A DNA stretch of 10,667 nucleotides, from the NCBI GenBank assembly GCA_035267815.1, contig DATFLK010000102.1:1-10667 (forward strand), read 5' to 3'. The notes beneath the pieces are model-generated. The model was given only the letters and a program-made list of their open reading frames with translations. It made no database searches and had not been told where the DNA came from. Every line of letters begins with the position of its first letter. Positions within the stretch are counted from its first letter, which is position 1. This stretch comes from DATFLK01 sp035267815 (GTDB taxonomy: Bacteria; Pseudomonadota; Zetaproteobacteria; Mariprofundales; Mariprofundaceae). Shown in pieces: positions 1 through 7,899 of the stretch. Position numbers and translations under genes: made by a program.

Positions 1-1
1 C

Positions 2-135
2 GGATACAAAGCAATGGGATATACGATACAAGAAGCCGGGGTCACCGCGAGACTACTTTAGTGGATTACCTGTCAAGGGGAAAAGCAGACGAGTAGTGCG
101 GACGCTGTCAGTGCGCCACGCTTGACATGCAATAC
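2..135 (+). pseudogene. possible decayed 3' end of a REP-associated (Y1/RAYT-type) transposase
   Basis: In the frame beginning at base 2 the translation reads GYKAMGYTIQEAG and then degenerates into a stop at 59-61. RAYT-family transposases (Y1_Tnp fold) often end in a helix-turn-helix of the form AY..GYTxxEI..YFG.HYSTVSR, followed by a short tail such as LDCKT and a stop. Bases 122-136 in the same frame read LTCNT, close to that tail, and frame 3 supplies a DYF-like stretch at 51-59. Several frameshifts would be needed to join these pieces, so at best this is a dead remnant whose 5' part lies outside the window. The resemblance rests on memory of the family and short matches. It may be coincidence. 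Confidence 0.2.
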
Positions 136-252
136 AGACCCGGCTCTTCGTCGTTTGACTACGGTAAAAAAAGGATGACTGCACCCCCTAAGCTCGTGTA
201 TCTACTGGGTTTATTCAGGACTCAGGTAGGTAGACGAAATGGGCACAGTCAT

Positions 253-270
253 CCCGTCAGCCCTTACGGG
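253..270. repeat. small inverted repeat CCCGT/ACGGG
   Basis: CCCGT (253-257) and ACGGG (266-270) can pair as a 5-bp stem around an 8-nt loop. No T-run follows, so it is not an obvious terminator. It may belong to the mobile-element debris at the window start or to the tyrS leader. Confidence 0.3.
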
Positions 271-290
271 TTCCCGCTCCTGCGCATCCA

Positions 291-325
291 AAACCGGTCG
301 CGACGTTGCTGCTCTTTTCCGGTTT
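291..325. repeat. inverted repeat AAACCGG ... CCGGTTT
   Basis: A perfect 7-bp inverted repeat: AAACCGG at 291-297 and CCGGTTT at 319-325, with a 21-nt loop. It lies about 120 bp upstream of tyrS and overlaps the only weak promoter candidate in the leader, so it could be an operator or merely chance symmetry. Confidence 0.3.
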
Positions 326-335
326 CGGATATACA
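306..335 (+). promoter_or_regulatory. weak candidate promoter for tyrS
   Basis: TTGCTG (306-311) and TATACA (330-335) are separated by 18 bp, giving a -35 with 3/6 and a -10 with 4/6 consensus bases. It would yield a 5' leader of roughly 100 nt. No better sigma70 match was found between 136 and 442, but tyrS could also be transcribed from outside the window. Confidence 0.2.
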
Positions 336-442
336 GGATCGGCAGTCTGCTTGCGGGGGAGTGGAGCCGGAGGTAATTCGGTCGGTAGCGCAAAAAGCGC
401 GAATGCGTACCATATGCCGCCACACCAATCATCGGAGAAGAT

Positions 443-1627
443 ATGCGGATTGAGGAACAGCTGACACTGCTGTCGCGTGGCGCCCTAGAGATCCTCCCCG
501 GGGGGGAGCTGAAGGCGAAGCTCAAAAAGGCGGAGAAAGAGGGGCGGCCGCTCAGGATCAAGGCGGGGTTCGATCCGACCGCGCCGGATCTGCACCTGGG
601 CCACACGGTGCTGCTGGAGAAGCTGCGCCAGTTCCAGGTATGCGGCCACCAGGTCGTTTTCCTGATCGGCGATTTCACCGGCATGATCGGTGATCCCACC
701 GGTAAGAACGAGACGCGCCCACCGCTGACGCACGAAGAGGTGTTGCTCAACGCCGAGACCTATAAACAGCAGGTCTTCAAGGTGCTCGATCCGGATCAAA
801 CCGAGGTCCGTTTCAACTCCGAGTGGCTGCACAACCTGACCGCCTCGGACATGATCCGCATCTCAGGCAAGGCGACGGTGGCGCGTATGCTGGAGCGCGA
901 CGATTTCGAGAAGCGGTACAAGGGCGGGCAATCGATCGCCATCCACGAATTCCTTTACCCGCTGATCCAGGGCTACGACTCGGTGGCGCTCGATGCCGAT
1001 GTCGAGCTGGGCGGCAACGACCAGAAGTTCAACCTGCTGATGGGACGGCAGCTGCAGGAGGCCTATGGCAAACCGGCGCAGGCGGTGCTGACGATGCCGC
1101 TGCTGGTAGGGCTCGACGGCGTCAACAAGATGTCCAAATCGCTGAACAACTACGTCGGTATCAACGAGCCGGCGGGCGAGCAGTTTGGCAAGCTGATGAG
1201 CGTCTCCGACGATCTCATGATCACCTACTACGAGCTCCTGACCGATATCGACCTGGACGAGGTGAAGGCGATGCATCCGATGGAGGCGAAGAAGCGTCTT
1301 GCCGCCGAGATCGTCGAGCGCTTCCACGGTCATGGCGAGGGGCAGAAGGCACGCGAAGCCTTCGAGAAGCAGTTTTCCAAGGGAGAGCTGCCCGAGAATA
1401 TCCCGGAGGCGACGCTGGCCGGCGAAGCCGGCAGCCTGTGGGTCGTGCATGCGCTGGCGCAAGCCGGCCTGACACAGAGCAACGGCGAGGCAATCCGCCT
1501 GATCAGGCAGGGTGCGCTCTCCGTCGATGGTGAGAAGATCGCCGACAAGGATTGCCGGCTTGAGGCCGGCGGCCCCTACCTGATCAAGCTCGGCAAGCGC
1601 AAGTTCCTGAGGTTGACCGTCAGCTGA
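443..1627 (+). CDS. tyrS: tyrosyl-tRNA synthetase
   Basis: This 394-aa class Ic aminoacyl-tRNA synthetase activates tyrosine with ATP and transfers it to tRNA-Tyr in the cytoplasm. The Rossmann catalytic core carries the HIGH-type signature as HLGH (residues 51-54), preceded by GFDPTAPDLHLG, and the KMSKS loop is exact at residues 229-233. The ELGGNDQKFNLLMGR segment (about 188-202) corresponds to the ATP-ribose/tyrosine pocket; I recall T or S being commoner at the N192 position. The C-terminal ~60 residues (about 335-394, with SNGEAIRLIRQGALSVDGEKI) form an S4 RNA-binding domain. Length and the DQKFNLL signature fit the ~400-aa TyrZ-like branch rather than the E. coli-like form. The ATG is favoured because GGAG at 434-437 sits 5 nt upstream. 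Its stop overlaps the end of the converging kinase gene, leaving no room for a dedicated terminator. Confidence 0.97.
   Translation: MRIEEQLTLLSRGALEILPGGELKAKLKKAEKEGRPLRIKAGFDPTAPDLHLGHTVLLEKLRQFQVCGHQVVFLIGDFTGMIGDPTGKNETRPPLTHEEVLLNAETYKQQVFKVLDPDQTEVRFNSEWLHNLTASDMIRISGKATVARMLERDDFEKRYKGGQSIAIHEFLYPLIQGYDSVALDADVELGGNDQKFNLLMGRQLQEAYGKPAQAVLTMPLLVGLDGVNKMSKSLNNYVGINEPAGEQFGKLMSVSDDLMITYYELLTDIDLDEVKAMHPMEAKKRLAAEIVERFHGHGEGQKAREAFEKQFSKGELPENIPEATLAGEAGSLWVVHALAQAGLTQSNGEAIRLIRQGALSVDGEKIADKDCRLEAGGPYLIKLGKRKFLRLTVS
1620..1627. other. palindromic 8-bp overlap carrying both stop codons
   Basis: The octamer TCAGCTGA is its own reverse complement. Read on the plus strand its last three bases are the tyrS TGA (1625-1627); read on the minus strand the same sequence gives the kinase TGA (1622-1620). 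The two genes therefore overlap tail-to-tail by eight bases with no intergenic DNA. Confidence 0.9.
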
Positions 1628-4600
1628 CGGCCGAGAGCTGATCGCGGAGTACACCGCTCAGCTCGGCCACCGTAAAGGGCTTGGTCAGCACGATTTCACT
1701 GGTGAGCCCGTCGGCATCGGTCAGGGCGGCATCGCGGTCGTAGCCGGTGGCGAAGATGATCCGGGTCTCGGGATCGAGCCGGCGGATCTCGTCGGCTGCT
1801 TGCGGCCCGTTCATACTCGGCATGACCACATCCAGCATAACCAGTCTGATACCGCTGCAGGAGCGGAAGGTCTCGACCGCGCTGCACCCGTTGTCGGCCG
1901 TCAACACGGTGTAGCCGAGCTCCTGCAGCACCGCCGAGCTCGATTCGATCACCAGCGGATCATCATCCGCCAGCAGGATCAACTCGCCATCGCCGCGCAT
2001 GACCTCCGGCTTCGACTGGTTGTCGTCCGACGTGTCGGATTGTCCCGTCAGCGGCAGGTAGATATGGAAGGTGGTGCCGGCATTGGGCTCGCTCTCCACC
2101 GTGATGACGCCGTCGTTGGACTGGACGGCGCCGAACACCATGGCCAGCCCCAGGCCGGTTCCCTTGCCGACCTCCTTGGTGGTGAAGAACGGTTCGAAGA
2201 TGCTGTGGATGTGCTCCGGCTTGATGCCGTGACCGTTATCCGAGATCTGCAGATGCGCCAGCTTCGCTGTCTTGAGCTGGGGGTGTCGGGCTAGGAAGGC
2301 CGAATCGGCTTGGAAGGGCTGCAGGCGGATGGTGATGGCGGGGTGCGCCATCTCCGCAATGGCGTCGCGGGCATTGTTCAGCAGGTTGAGGGTGATCTGC
2401 TGCAGTTGCGTGGCATCGGCGAAGACCGGTAGGTCCTCCCGGCACAGGTCGATCTCGAACGCAACATTCTCGGGGATCGAGACCCGCTGCAGTTTCACCG
2501 CCTCCTTCAGTAGTGGTGTCAGCGGGAAGGTCTTCTTTTCGACCATCCCCTTGTTGGCGAAGGTGAGAAGTTGGCTGACGATGTCGCTGGCCCGCATGGT
2601 GATATGATCGATCTTCTCCAGCGCATTCCGGGCCTTGTCGGGGCTATCCGCCAGCTGTGCCCTGGCCAGATAGAGGTTGCCGGTGATGCCGGCCAGCATG
2701 TTATTAAAGTCGTGCGCGATGCCGCCGACCAGCGTTCCGATCGTCTCCATCTTCTGGGCCTGATGGAACTGCTCCTCCATGTGGTGCAGATCGGTCAGGT
2801 CCTCATGGACGCCGACATAGTGGGAGATCTCGCCCCTCTCGTCGCGTAGCGGCGAGATGGTCAGCATGGCGGGGTAGCGCTCGCCGTTTTTGCGCTCCTC
2901 GATGATTCTCCCCTGCCATGTCTCGCCTCCCTGAATGGTATTCCACATATGGCGGTAGAATGCCTGGTTCTGCTTACCGCTGTTCAGGATGGCCGGCGTG
3001 CGGCCGATGGCCTCCTCCTTGGAATAGCCCGTCTGCTTGCTGAAGGCGGGATTGACATACTCGAGGACGCCGTCGCGGTCGGTGATCATGATGATCTCGC
3101 CTGCCTGTTCGACCGCCAGCGACAGCATGCGCAGCCTCTCCAGGTTCCGGTCGCGGCTGATGGCGATGCTGGCGAGCCGGGCGGCATGACTGATGTCGTT
3201 GATCTCCTCCTCGTCCGGGATGCGGGGGTGATCGTGATACATGGCGAAGGTGCCGAGCACCTCGCCGTCGGCGTCGAAGACCGGTTCCGACCAGCAGGCG
3301 CGCATCGGGAACTCCCTGACCGCGTCGGCGTAGTCGGCCCAGCGTTCATCTTCGAGGATGTTTTCGACGATCACCCGCTTTCCGGTGTAGGCGGCCGTGC
3401 CGCAGGAGCCGACCCGCGGGCCGATCGGCGTGCCCTCGATGAATTCGTTGTAGGCCTCGGGCAGGTTCGGCGCGGCGGCCTTGTATAGGCGGTTGTCCTG
3501 CAGTCGCAGGATCGAGGCACGCATGCCGGGCCGGCGCAGTTCGAAGGTTTCGATGATGCGTGCGAAGATGGCGTCGGGATCGACGTTGCCGGCGATCATC
3601 TCCAGAATCTCGGAGGTGACCTGCATCAGATCCTCGCCGCGCTTGCGCGAGTCGATGTCGATGATGTTGCCGTCGATCCATTTGAACCGATCCTGTGCAT
3701 CGAACACGCTCTGTCCCTTTTCGAGCACCCATCGGGTGGCGCCGTCCCGTGTGATGATCCGGTACTCGATGCTGTACGGCTCCGAGGTGCGGATGGAGAG
3801 CTCGATCGTGTCCACTAGGTGGGGCAGGTCGTCGGGATGGGCGATGCTGTCGAAGCGGCGCCGGCCGGAGAGGAACTCCTCTGCTGCGTAGCCGCTGATC
3901 GCCTCGATCTCGCCGCTCATGAAGTCGAATTGGTGCGTATCATTGAAGCGGGCGCGGAAGATGGTGCCGGGGATGTTGTCGATCAAGGTGCGCAGTCTTG
4001 CCTCGTTCTCGCGCAGGGTGGTGGTGCGGCTCCTGACCGTCCGCCTGAGCAGATAGGCGTGCAGGCTCACGGCGAGCAGGAGCAGGAGCAGGGCGGATAC
4101 GGCCAGTTGCCAGCGGTAGTGCTCCAGTGTGTCGGTCAGGCCGGGCGCCGGCCGGTAGACGAAATCGGCCACCCGGAAATCCTTCGGAATCACGCCCTCT
4201 TGGGCGTAGGTGTTGGCGATCAGCTGCCAGCGGTAGTTGCTCATGTAGCCAACCTGCACGACGTTTTTGAATACCATCTTGGCTGTTATGCGGGCCTCGT
4301 GATAGAGCCGGTCGGCAGTAAGATGCCGGGTGTTGTACTTCCTCAGGATCAGGTCGACCGCCTCGTCCGGGTGGTTGAGGGCGTAGGTCCATCCCTTGAC
4401 GCTGGCCCGGATCATGGCGTTGACCCGCTCGGGGTGTCGGCGAATCTCGCGGTCCGAGGTGATCATCGTGTCGCCGTAGAAGTCGATCCCGTATTGGCTC
4501 GGGCGCAGGATGCGATAGGGAATGCCCAGGCGTTTGAGCTGTTGCGGCTGGTCGGTGATATAGGCGGCATAGGCATCGGTCTTGCCGTCGATCAGGTCGC

Positions 4601-5093
4601 GGATGTCGTAGCTGATGCTCTGACGTGTGAAATCCTTCTGGCCGATGCCGGCCATCTGCAGGGCCGGCAGGATGTCGTCGTTCAGACCGGGCTGCATCAT
4701 GATGCGCTTGCCGCGCAGATCCTTGAAGGAGCGGATGCCGGATTTTTTCAGCACCAGCAGCGCCAGCGGCGAGTGCTGGAAGATGGCGGCGATCGCCTTG
4801 ACCGGCTTGCCCTCGGCCCGGGCGACCAGCGCGCTGCTGTCGGCGATGCTGTAATTAGCACCCGGTTGCAGCACATGCCTGATATAGGATTTGCCCGGCC
4901 CGCCCTCGATCAGTTCGACGTCGAGTCCTTCGTCGTGGTAGTAGCCCTTCTCGACCGCCATGTAGAAGCCGGCGAACTGGAAGGCGTTTCGCCATTTCAG
5001 CAGCAGCGATACATGTGTGTCGGCGGCATGGGCCGTCTGACAGCACAGCAGTGCCAGTACCAGTACTATTGCGGGGCGGATCATGGCGGCCAT
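1620..5093 (-). CDS. hybrid sensor histidine kinase with periplasmic NMT1/THI5-like domain, PAS-GAF-PAS and C-terminal receiver
   Basis: A 1157-aa inner-membrane sensor. Domains in order: signal peptide (residues 1-23, hydrophobic core, AHA before the likely cleavage site); NMT1/THI5-like periplasmic binding domain (about 26-315, with KWRNAFQFAGFYMAVEKGYY and a GGPG loop); transmembrane helix (about 329-349); PAS (about 365-482); GAF (about 500-645); PAS with PAC (about 658-770); HisKA with GIAHDFNNML, phospho-acceptor H794; HATPase with N-box LNNARDA (905-911), DNGHG (952-956) and GKGTGLGL (976-983); receiver (about 1037-1155) with acidic D1043-D1045, phospho-acceptor D1088, T1116 and K1138. 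There is no DNA-binding output domain, so signalling must pass to a partner not visible here. The start at 5093 is chosen because it begins a good signal peptide one base after the deaminase stop, with GACGGGG upstream; ATG at 5084 is an alternative. The ligand is unknown. The fold family includes binders of thiamine pyrimidine precursors, but also of other small molecules. Confidence 0.93.
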   Translation of the reverse strand: MAAMIRPAIVLVLALLCCQTAHAADTHVSLLLKWRNAFQFAGFYMAVEKGYYHDEGLDVELIEGGPGKSYIRHVLQPGANYSIADSSALVARAEGKPVKAIAAIFQHSPLALLVLKKSGIRSFKDLRGKRIMMQPGLNDDILPALQMAGIGQKDFTRQSISYDIRDLIDGKTDAYAAYITDQPQQLKRLGIPYRILRPSQYGIDFYGDTMITSDREIRRHPERVNAMIRASVKGWTYALNHPDEAVDLILRKYNTRHLTADRLYHEARITAKMVFKNVVQVGYMSNYRWQLIANTYAQEGVIPKDFRVADFVYRPAPGLTDTLEHYRWQLAVSALLLLLLAVSLHAYLLRRTVRSRTTTLRENEARLRTLIDNIPGTIFRARFNDTHQFDFMSGEIEAISGYAAEEFLSGRRRFDSIAHPDDLPHLVDTIELSIRTSEPYSIEYRIITRDGATRWVLEKGQSVFDAQDRFKWIDGNIIDIDSRKRGEDLMQVTSEILEMIAGNVDPDAIFARIIETFELRRPGMRASILRLQDNRLYKAAAPNLPEAYNEFIEGTPIGPRVGSCGTAAYTGKRVIVENILEDERWADYADAVREFPMRACWSEPVFDADGEVLGTFAMYHDHPRIPDEEEINDISHAARLASIAISRDRNLERLRMLSLAVEQAGEIIMITDRDGVLEYVNPAFSKQTGYSKEEAIGRTPAILNSGKQNQAFYRHMWNTIQGGETWQGRIIEERKNGERYPAMLTISPLRDERGEISHYVGVHEDLTDLHHMEEQFHQAQKMETIGTLVGGIAHDFNNMLAGITGNLYLARAQLADSPDKARNALEKIDHITMRASDIVSQLLTFANKGMVEKKTFPLTPLLKEAVKLQRVSIPENVAFEIDLCREDLPVFADATQLQQITLNLLNNARDAIAEMAHPAITIRLQPFQADSAFLARHPQLKTAKLAHLQISDNGHGIKPEHIHSIFEPFFTTKEVGKGTGLGLAMVFGAVQSNDGVITVESEPNAGTTFHIYLPLTGQSDTSDDNQSKPEVMRGDGELILLADDDPLVIESSSAVLQELGYTVLTADNGCSAVETFRSCSGIRLVMLDVVMPSMNGPQAADEIRRLDPETRIIFATGYDRDAALTDADGLTSEIVLTKPFTVAELSGVLRDQLSAVS

Positions 5094-5094
5094 G

Positions 5095-5667
5095 CTATTG
5101 ACCCCGTCCGCCGTTGTAGATGGTGCCTTCGGCCGCGGCGTAGCGTTGCAGCACCCCTCGGGCCGCCTCCCGGCAGAGCTCTGTCTGTACGGCGATGCCG
5201 CGACGCTCCAGTTCGTCGATCCACTGCGGGTGTCGGGGGCCCTCGTCGAAGCCGATCTCCCGGGCATCCCTGTCCCTGGCGCCGCACGTCAGGGCGCGGA
5301 TGCCGGACCATGGCAGGGCACCGAAGCACATGGCGCAGGGTTCGCAGCTCGAGACCAGTTCGAAGCGGCCGGCCCGGCTCAGGTCGAAGGTGCCGAGTGT
5401 CTGTTGCGCCATGCTGATCGCGACGATCTCGGCATGGGCGATCGACAGGCCGGAGGAGGTCACCAGATTTACGCCGGTGGCGACCGGTGCGTGTGTCTCC
5501 ATGTTGAATAGGGCGGCGGCAAACGGGCCACCCGTGCCAAGATCCACATTGCGGCGGGATAGTTCGATGACCCATGCCATCCGCGCCGCAGCATCGGGTG
5601 TCGGTGTGTCGGGTCGCTGCGCCTGCAGCCAGTCCGGAATGCGGAATATGACCGCGTTGGAATGCAT
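5095..5667 (-). CDS. guanine-deaminase-like nucleobase/nucleoside deaminase (CDA fold)
   Basis: A 190-aa zinc-dependent deaminase of the cytidine-deaminase superfamily, probably cytosolic. The zinc site reads HAE (H78, catalytic E80) and CEPCAMC (zinc ligands C111 and C114). The C-terminal part (GFDEGPRHPQWIDELERRGIAV and a final YNGGRG) closely resembles, from memory, Nitrosomonas europaea NE0047, a guanine deaminase that also accepts the triazine ammeline. Guanine to xanthine is thus the best guess, but the substrate is not proven by sequence. The ATG at 5667 is chosen because AGGAGG (complement of 5675-5680) lies 7 nt upstream; an in-frame extension to 5895 would run through the rRNA promoters and is compositionally unlike the rest. 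It is the first gene of a two-gene unit, with the sensor kinase starting one base after its stop, implying co-transcription and probably translational coupling. Confidence 0.88.
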   Translation of the reverse strand: MHSNAVIFRIPDWLQAQRPDTPTPDAAARMAWVIELSRRNVDLGTGGPFAAALFNMETHAPVATGVNLVTSSGLSIAHAEIVAISMAQQTLGTFDLSRAGRFELVSSCEPCAMCFGALPWSGIRALTCGARDRDAREIGFDEGPRHPQWIDELERRGIAVQTELCREAARGVLQRYAAAEGTIYNGGRGQ

Positions 5668-5773
5668 CGATGCCCCTCCTCGAGGTGACCTTAGCATGAA
5701 GGTGGATATTGTCGATACGGAAGGGTGTCGGCCCATGGCTTCGGCCTCTTTGGGAGGCGATTGAAATAAGGTG

Positions 5774-5801
5774 TTGACGCACGGCCTCGTGGCGCTAGTG
5801 T
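5774..5801 (+). promoter_or_regulatory. rRNA operon promoter P1
   Basis: TTGACG (5774-5779) and TAGTGT (5796-5801) are separated by 16 bp, the spacing typical of rRNA promoters. An A/T-rich patch lies just upstream. One base after the -10 begins CGCCGCC (5803-5809), a GC-rich discriminator of the kind linked to stringent (ppGpp) control. The -35 matches consensus at 5 of 6 bases. Confidence 0.7.
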
Positions 5802-5867
5802 TCGCCGCCTTCCGATGACCGGAGTGATCGCAAGATAGCCGGTTTTCGGAGCAGGGTGAGAAAGATG

Positions 5868-5895
5868 TTGACACCCTGAACTGGGCGCATAACAT
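5868..5895 (+). promoter_or_regulatory. rRNA operon promoter P2
   Basis: TTGACA (5868-5873), a perfect -35, is followed after 16 bp by TAACAT (5890-5895). One base later comes the same CGCCGCC discriminator as in P1 (5897-5903). The -10 sits inside a perfect dyad, GGCGCAT-AAC-ATGCGCC (5884-5900). This is the closest match in the region to an E. coli rrn P1-type promoter. Confidence 0.8.
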
Positions 5896-5943
5896 GCGCC
5901 GCCCTGACTCGCCGCAAGGTGGGACGGGACAAAGGATGAGGCA

Positions 5944-5971
5944 TTGACTTTCAGGACTTCCTGAGTAAAAT
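5944..5971 (+). promoter_or_regulatory. rRNA operon promoter P3
   Basis: TTGACT (5944-5949) and TAAAAT (5966-5971) are again exactly 16 bp apart. Unlike P1 and P2, the bases after the -10 are pyrimidine-rich (TCCTCTCC) and lack CGCCGCC, so its growth-rate or ppGpp response may differ. Transcription would start just upstream of the boxB/boxA element. Confidence 0.75.
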
Positions 5972-5979
5972 TCCTCTCC

Positions 5980-6008
5980 CCCCGAGAGACGGGGTTTGTT
6001 CTTTACAA
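5980..6008 (+). promoter_or_regulatory. boxB-boxA antitermination leader
   Basis: A 5-bp hairpin CCCCG-AGAGA-CGGGG (5980-5994) of boxB type is followed by TGTTCTTTACAA (5997-6008), closely resembling the boxA consensus TGCTCTTTAACA bound by NusB/NusE. Such leaders assemble the Nus complex on the polymerase so that untranslated rRNA is not terminated by Rho. The boxA core recurs before 23S. Confidence 0.85.
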
Positions 6009-6067
6009 TTGGTGGTTTTTGCTTGAGCTGTGGACGTGCCGGGTCATCCTCTGTTTTTTTGTCGGAG

Positions 6068-6132
6068 GTCTGGCTCAGACACGGACATCAGCTTACAGCT
6101 GTACGTGAACGAGTAAATTGACTTCCGTCAAT
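6068..6132 (+). repeat. three consecutive short hairpins in the 16S leader
   Basis: Three perfect stems follow one another: GTCTG-GCT-CAGAC (6068-6080), CAGCT-TAC-AGCTG (6089-6101) and ATTGAC-TTCC-GTCAAT (6117-6132). They lie between boxA and the 16S gene, where rRNA leaders fold and are processed. The second stem competes with the proposed long-range processing helix. Confidence 0.55.
6089..6111 (+). other. 5' arm of a candidate 16S processing stem
   Basis: GTGAACG (6105-6111) is complementary to CGTTCAC (7739-7745). After a GTAC bulge, AGCT (6097-6100) pairs with 7746-7749, and 6091-6096 can pair discontinuously with 7753-7760, for about 17 bp in total with bulges. Such helices bracket 16S and are cut by RNase III. 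The match is imperfect and was found by eye. Confidence 0.4.
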
Positions 6133-6167
6133 AAAACTGGGATCTAATGAGTATTATTAATCAACTT

Positions 6168-7707
<1,540 letters not shown>

Positions 7708-7738
7708 CTAGGGAAAAATCCCAAGTCGAGGCTCGGCG

Positions 7739-7760
7739 CGTTCACAGCTCAGGTAAAAGC
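7739..7760 (+). other. 3' arm of a candidate 16S processing stem
   Basis: CGTTCACAGCT (7739-7749) and GTAAAAGC (7753-7760) are the partners of the leader arm at 6091-6111. It lies 31 nt after the 16S 3' end and just before tRNA-Ile, as expected for an RNase III stem. Confidence 0.4.
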
Positions 7761-7765
7761 CACAT

Positions 7766-7842
<77 letters not shown>

Positions 7843-7850
7843 TTCAGGAT

Positions 7851-7895
7851 GGGCGTTTGGCTATAGGCATCGACTGGTGTTGGATGCTGGCGCCC
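7851..7895 (+). repeat. nested hairpin between the two spacer tRNAs
   Basis: GGGCG (7851-7855) pairs with CGCCC (7891-7895), and inside it GCATC (7867-7871) pairs with GATGC (7883-7887). The structure fills almost the whole gap between tRNA-Ile and tRNA-Ala, so it probably holds the two precursors apart for end processing. Confidence 0.45.
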
Positions 7896-7899
7896 TTTC

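Larger units (their letters stand above)
136..442. other. intergenic stretch and probable tyrS leader
   Basis: No open frame here has convincing coding character; the 108-codon plus-strand frame at 127-453 runs into tyrS out of frame and is compositionally unconvincing. The stretch contains an A7 run (165-171), two inverted repeats (253-270 and 291-325) and a small GCGC/AAAAA/GCGC hairpin (388-400). The tyrS ribosome-binding site, GGAG at 434-437, closes it. No T-box-like structure was recognised, and none would be expected in Pseudomonadota. Confidence 0.5.
5668..6167. other. divergent control region: rRNA operon promoters/leader and deaminase 5' region
   Basis: This 500-base non-coding stretch separates the minus-strand deaminase from the 16S gene. 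From left to right it holds the deaminase ribosome-binding site, a GCCTC/TTTGG/GAGGC hairpin (5744-5758), an A/T-rich patch resembling a modest UP element (about 5760-5769), three tandem plus-strand promoters (5774-5971), boxB/boxA (5980-6008), a T7 run (6054-6060) and three short hairpins (6068-6132) leading to the mature 16S 5' end. Confidence 0.8.

Noticed and set aside
5094..5267. Longer N-terminus for the kinase, starting at 5267
   Set aside because: The added 58 residues are low-complexity, overlap the conserved deaminase C-terminus out of frame and would bury the signal peptide.
3819..5417. A 532-codon open frame on the plus strand, antisense to the kinase and deaminase
   Set aside because: It mirrors GC-rich codon structure of the opposite strand, has no recognisable domain or plausible start, and covers two well-supported genes. 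Likewise the long frames opposite or out of phase with tyrS (863-1654 minus, 823-1533 plus) are shadows.
5668..5895. Longer N-terminus for the deaminase, starting at 5895
   Set aside because: The extension would be translated from the rRNA promoter region, looks unlike a conserved protein, and lacks a good ribosome-binding site, whereas ATG at 5667 has AGGAGG at 7 nt.
6045..6068. T7 run (6054-6060) as an intrinsic terminator in the rRNA leader
   Set aside because: No stable GC-rich stem precedes it; the weak CCTC/GAGG pairing places the T-run in the loop, and a terminator here would stop 16S synthesis.
6117..6148. TTGACT at 6118 as a fourth rRNA promoter
   Set aside because: The only -10-like sequence, TCTAAT at 6143-6148, is 19 bp away, and the TTGAC is better explained as one arm of the ATTGAC/GTCAAT hairpin.
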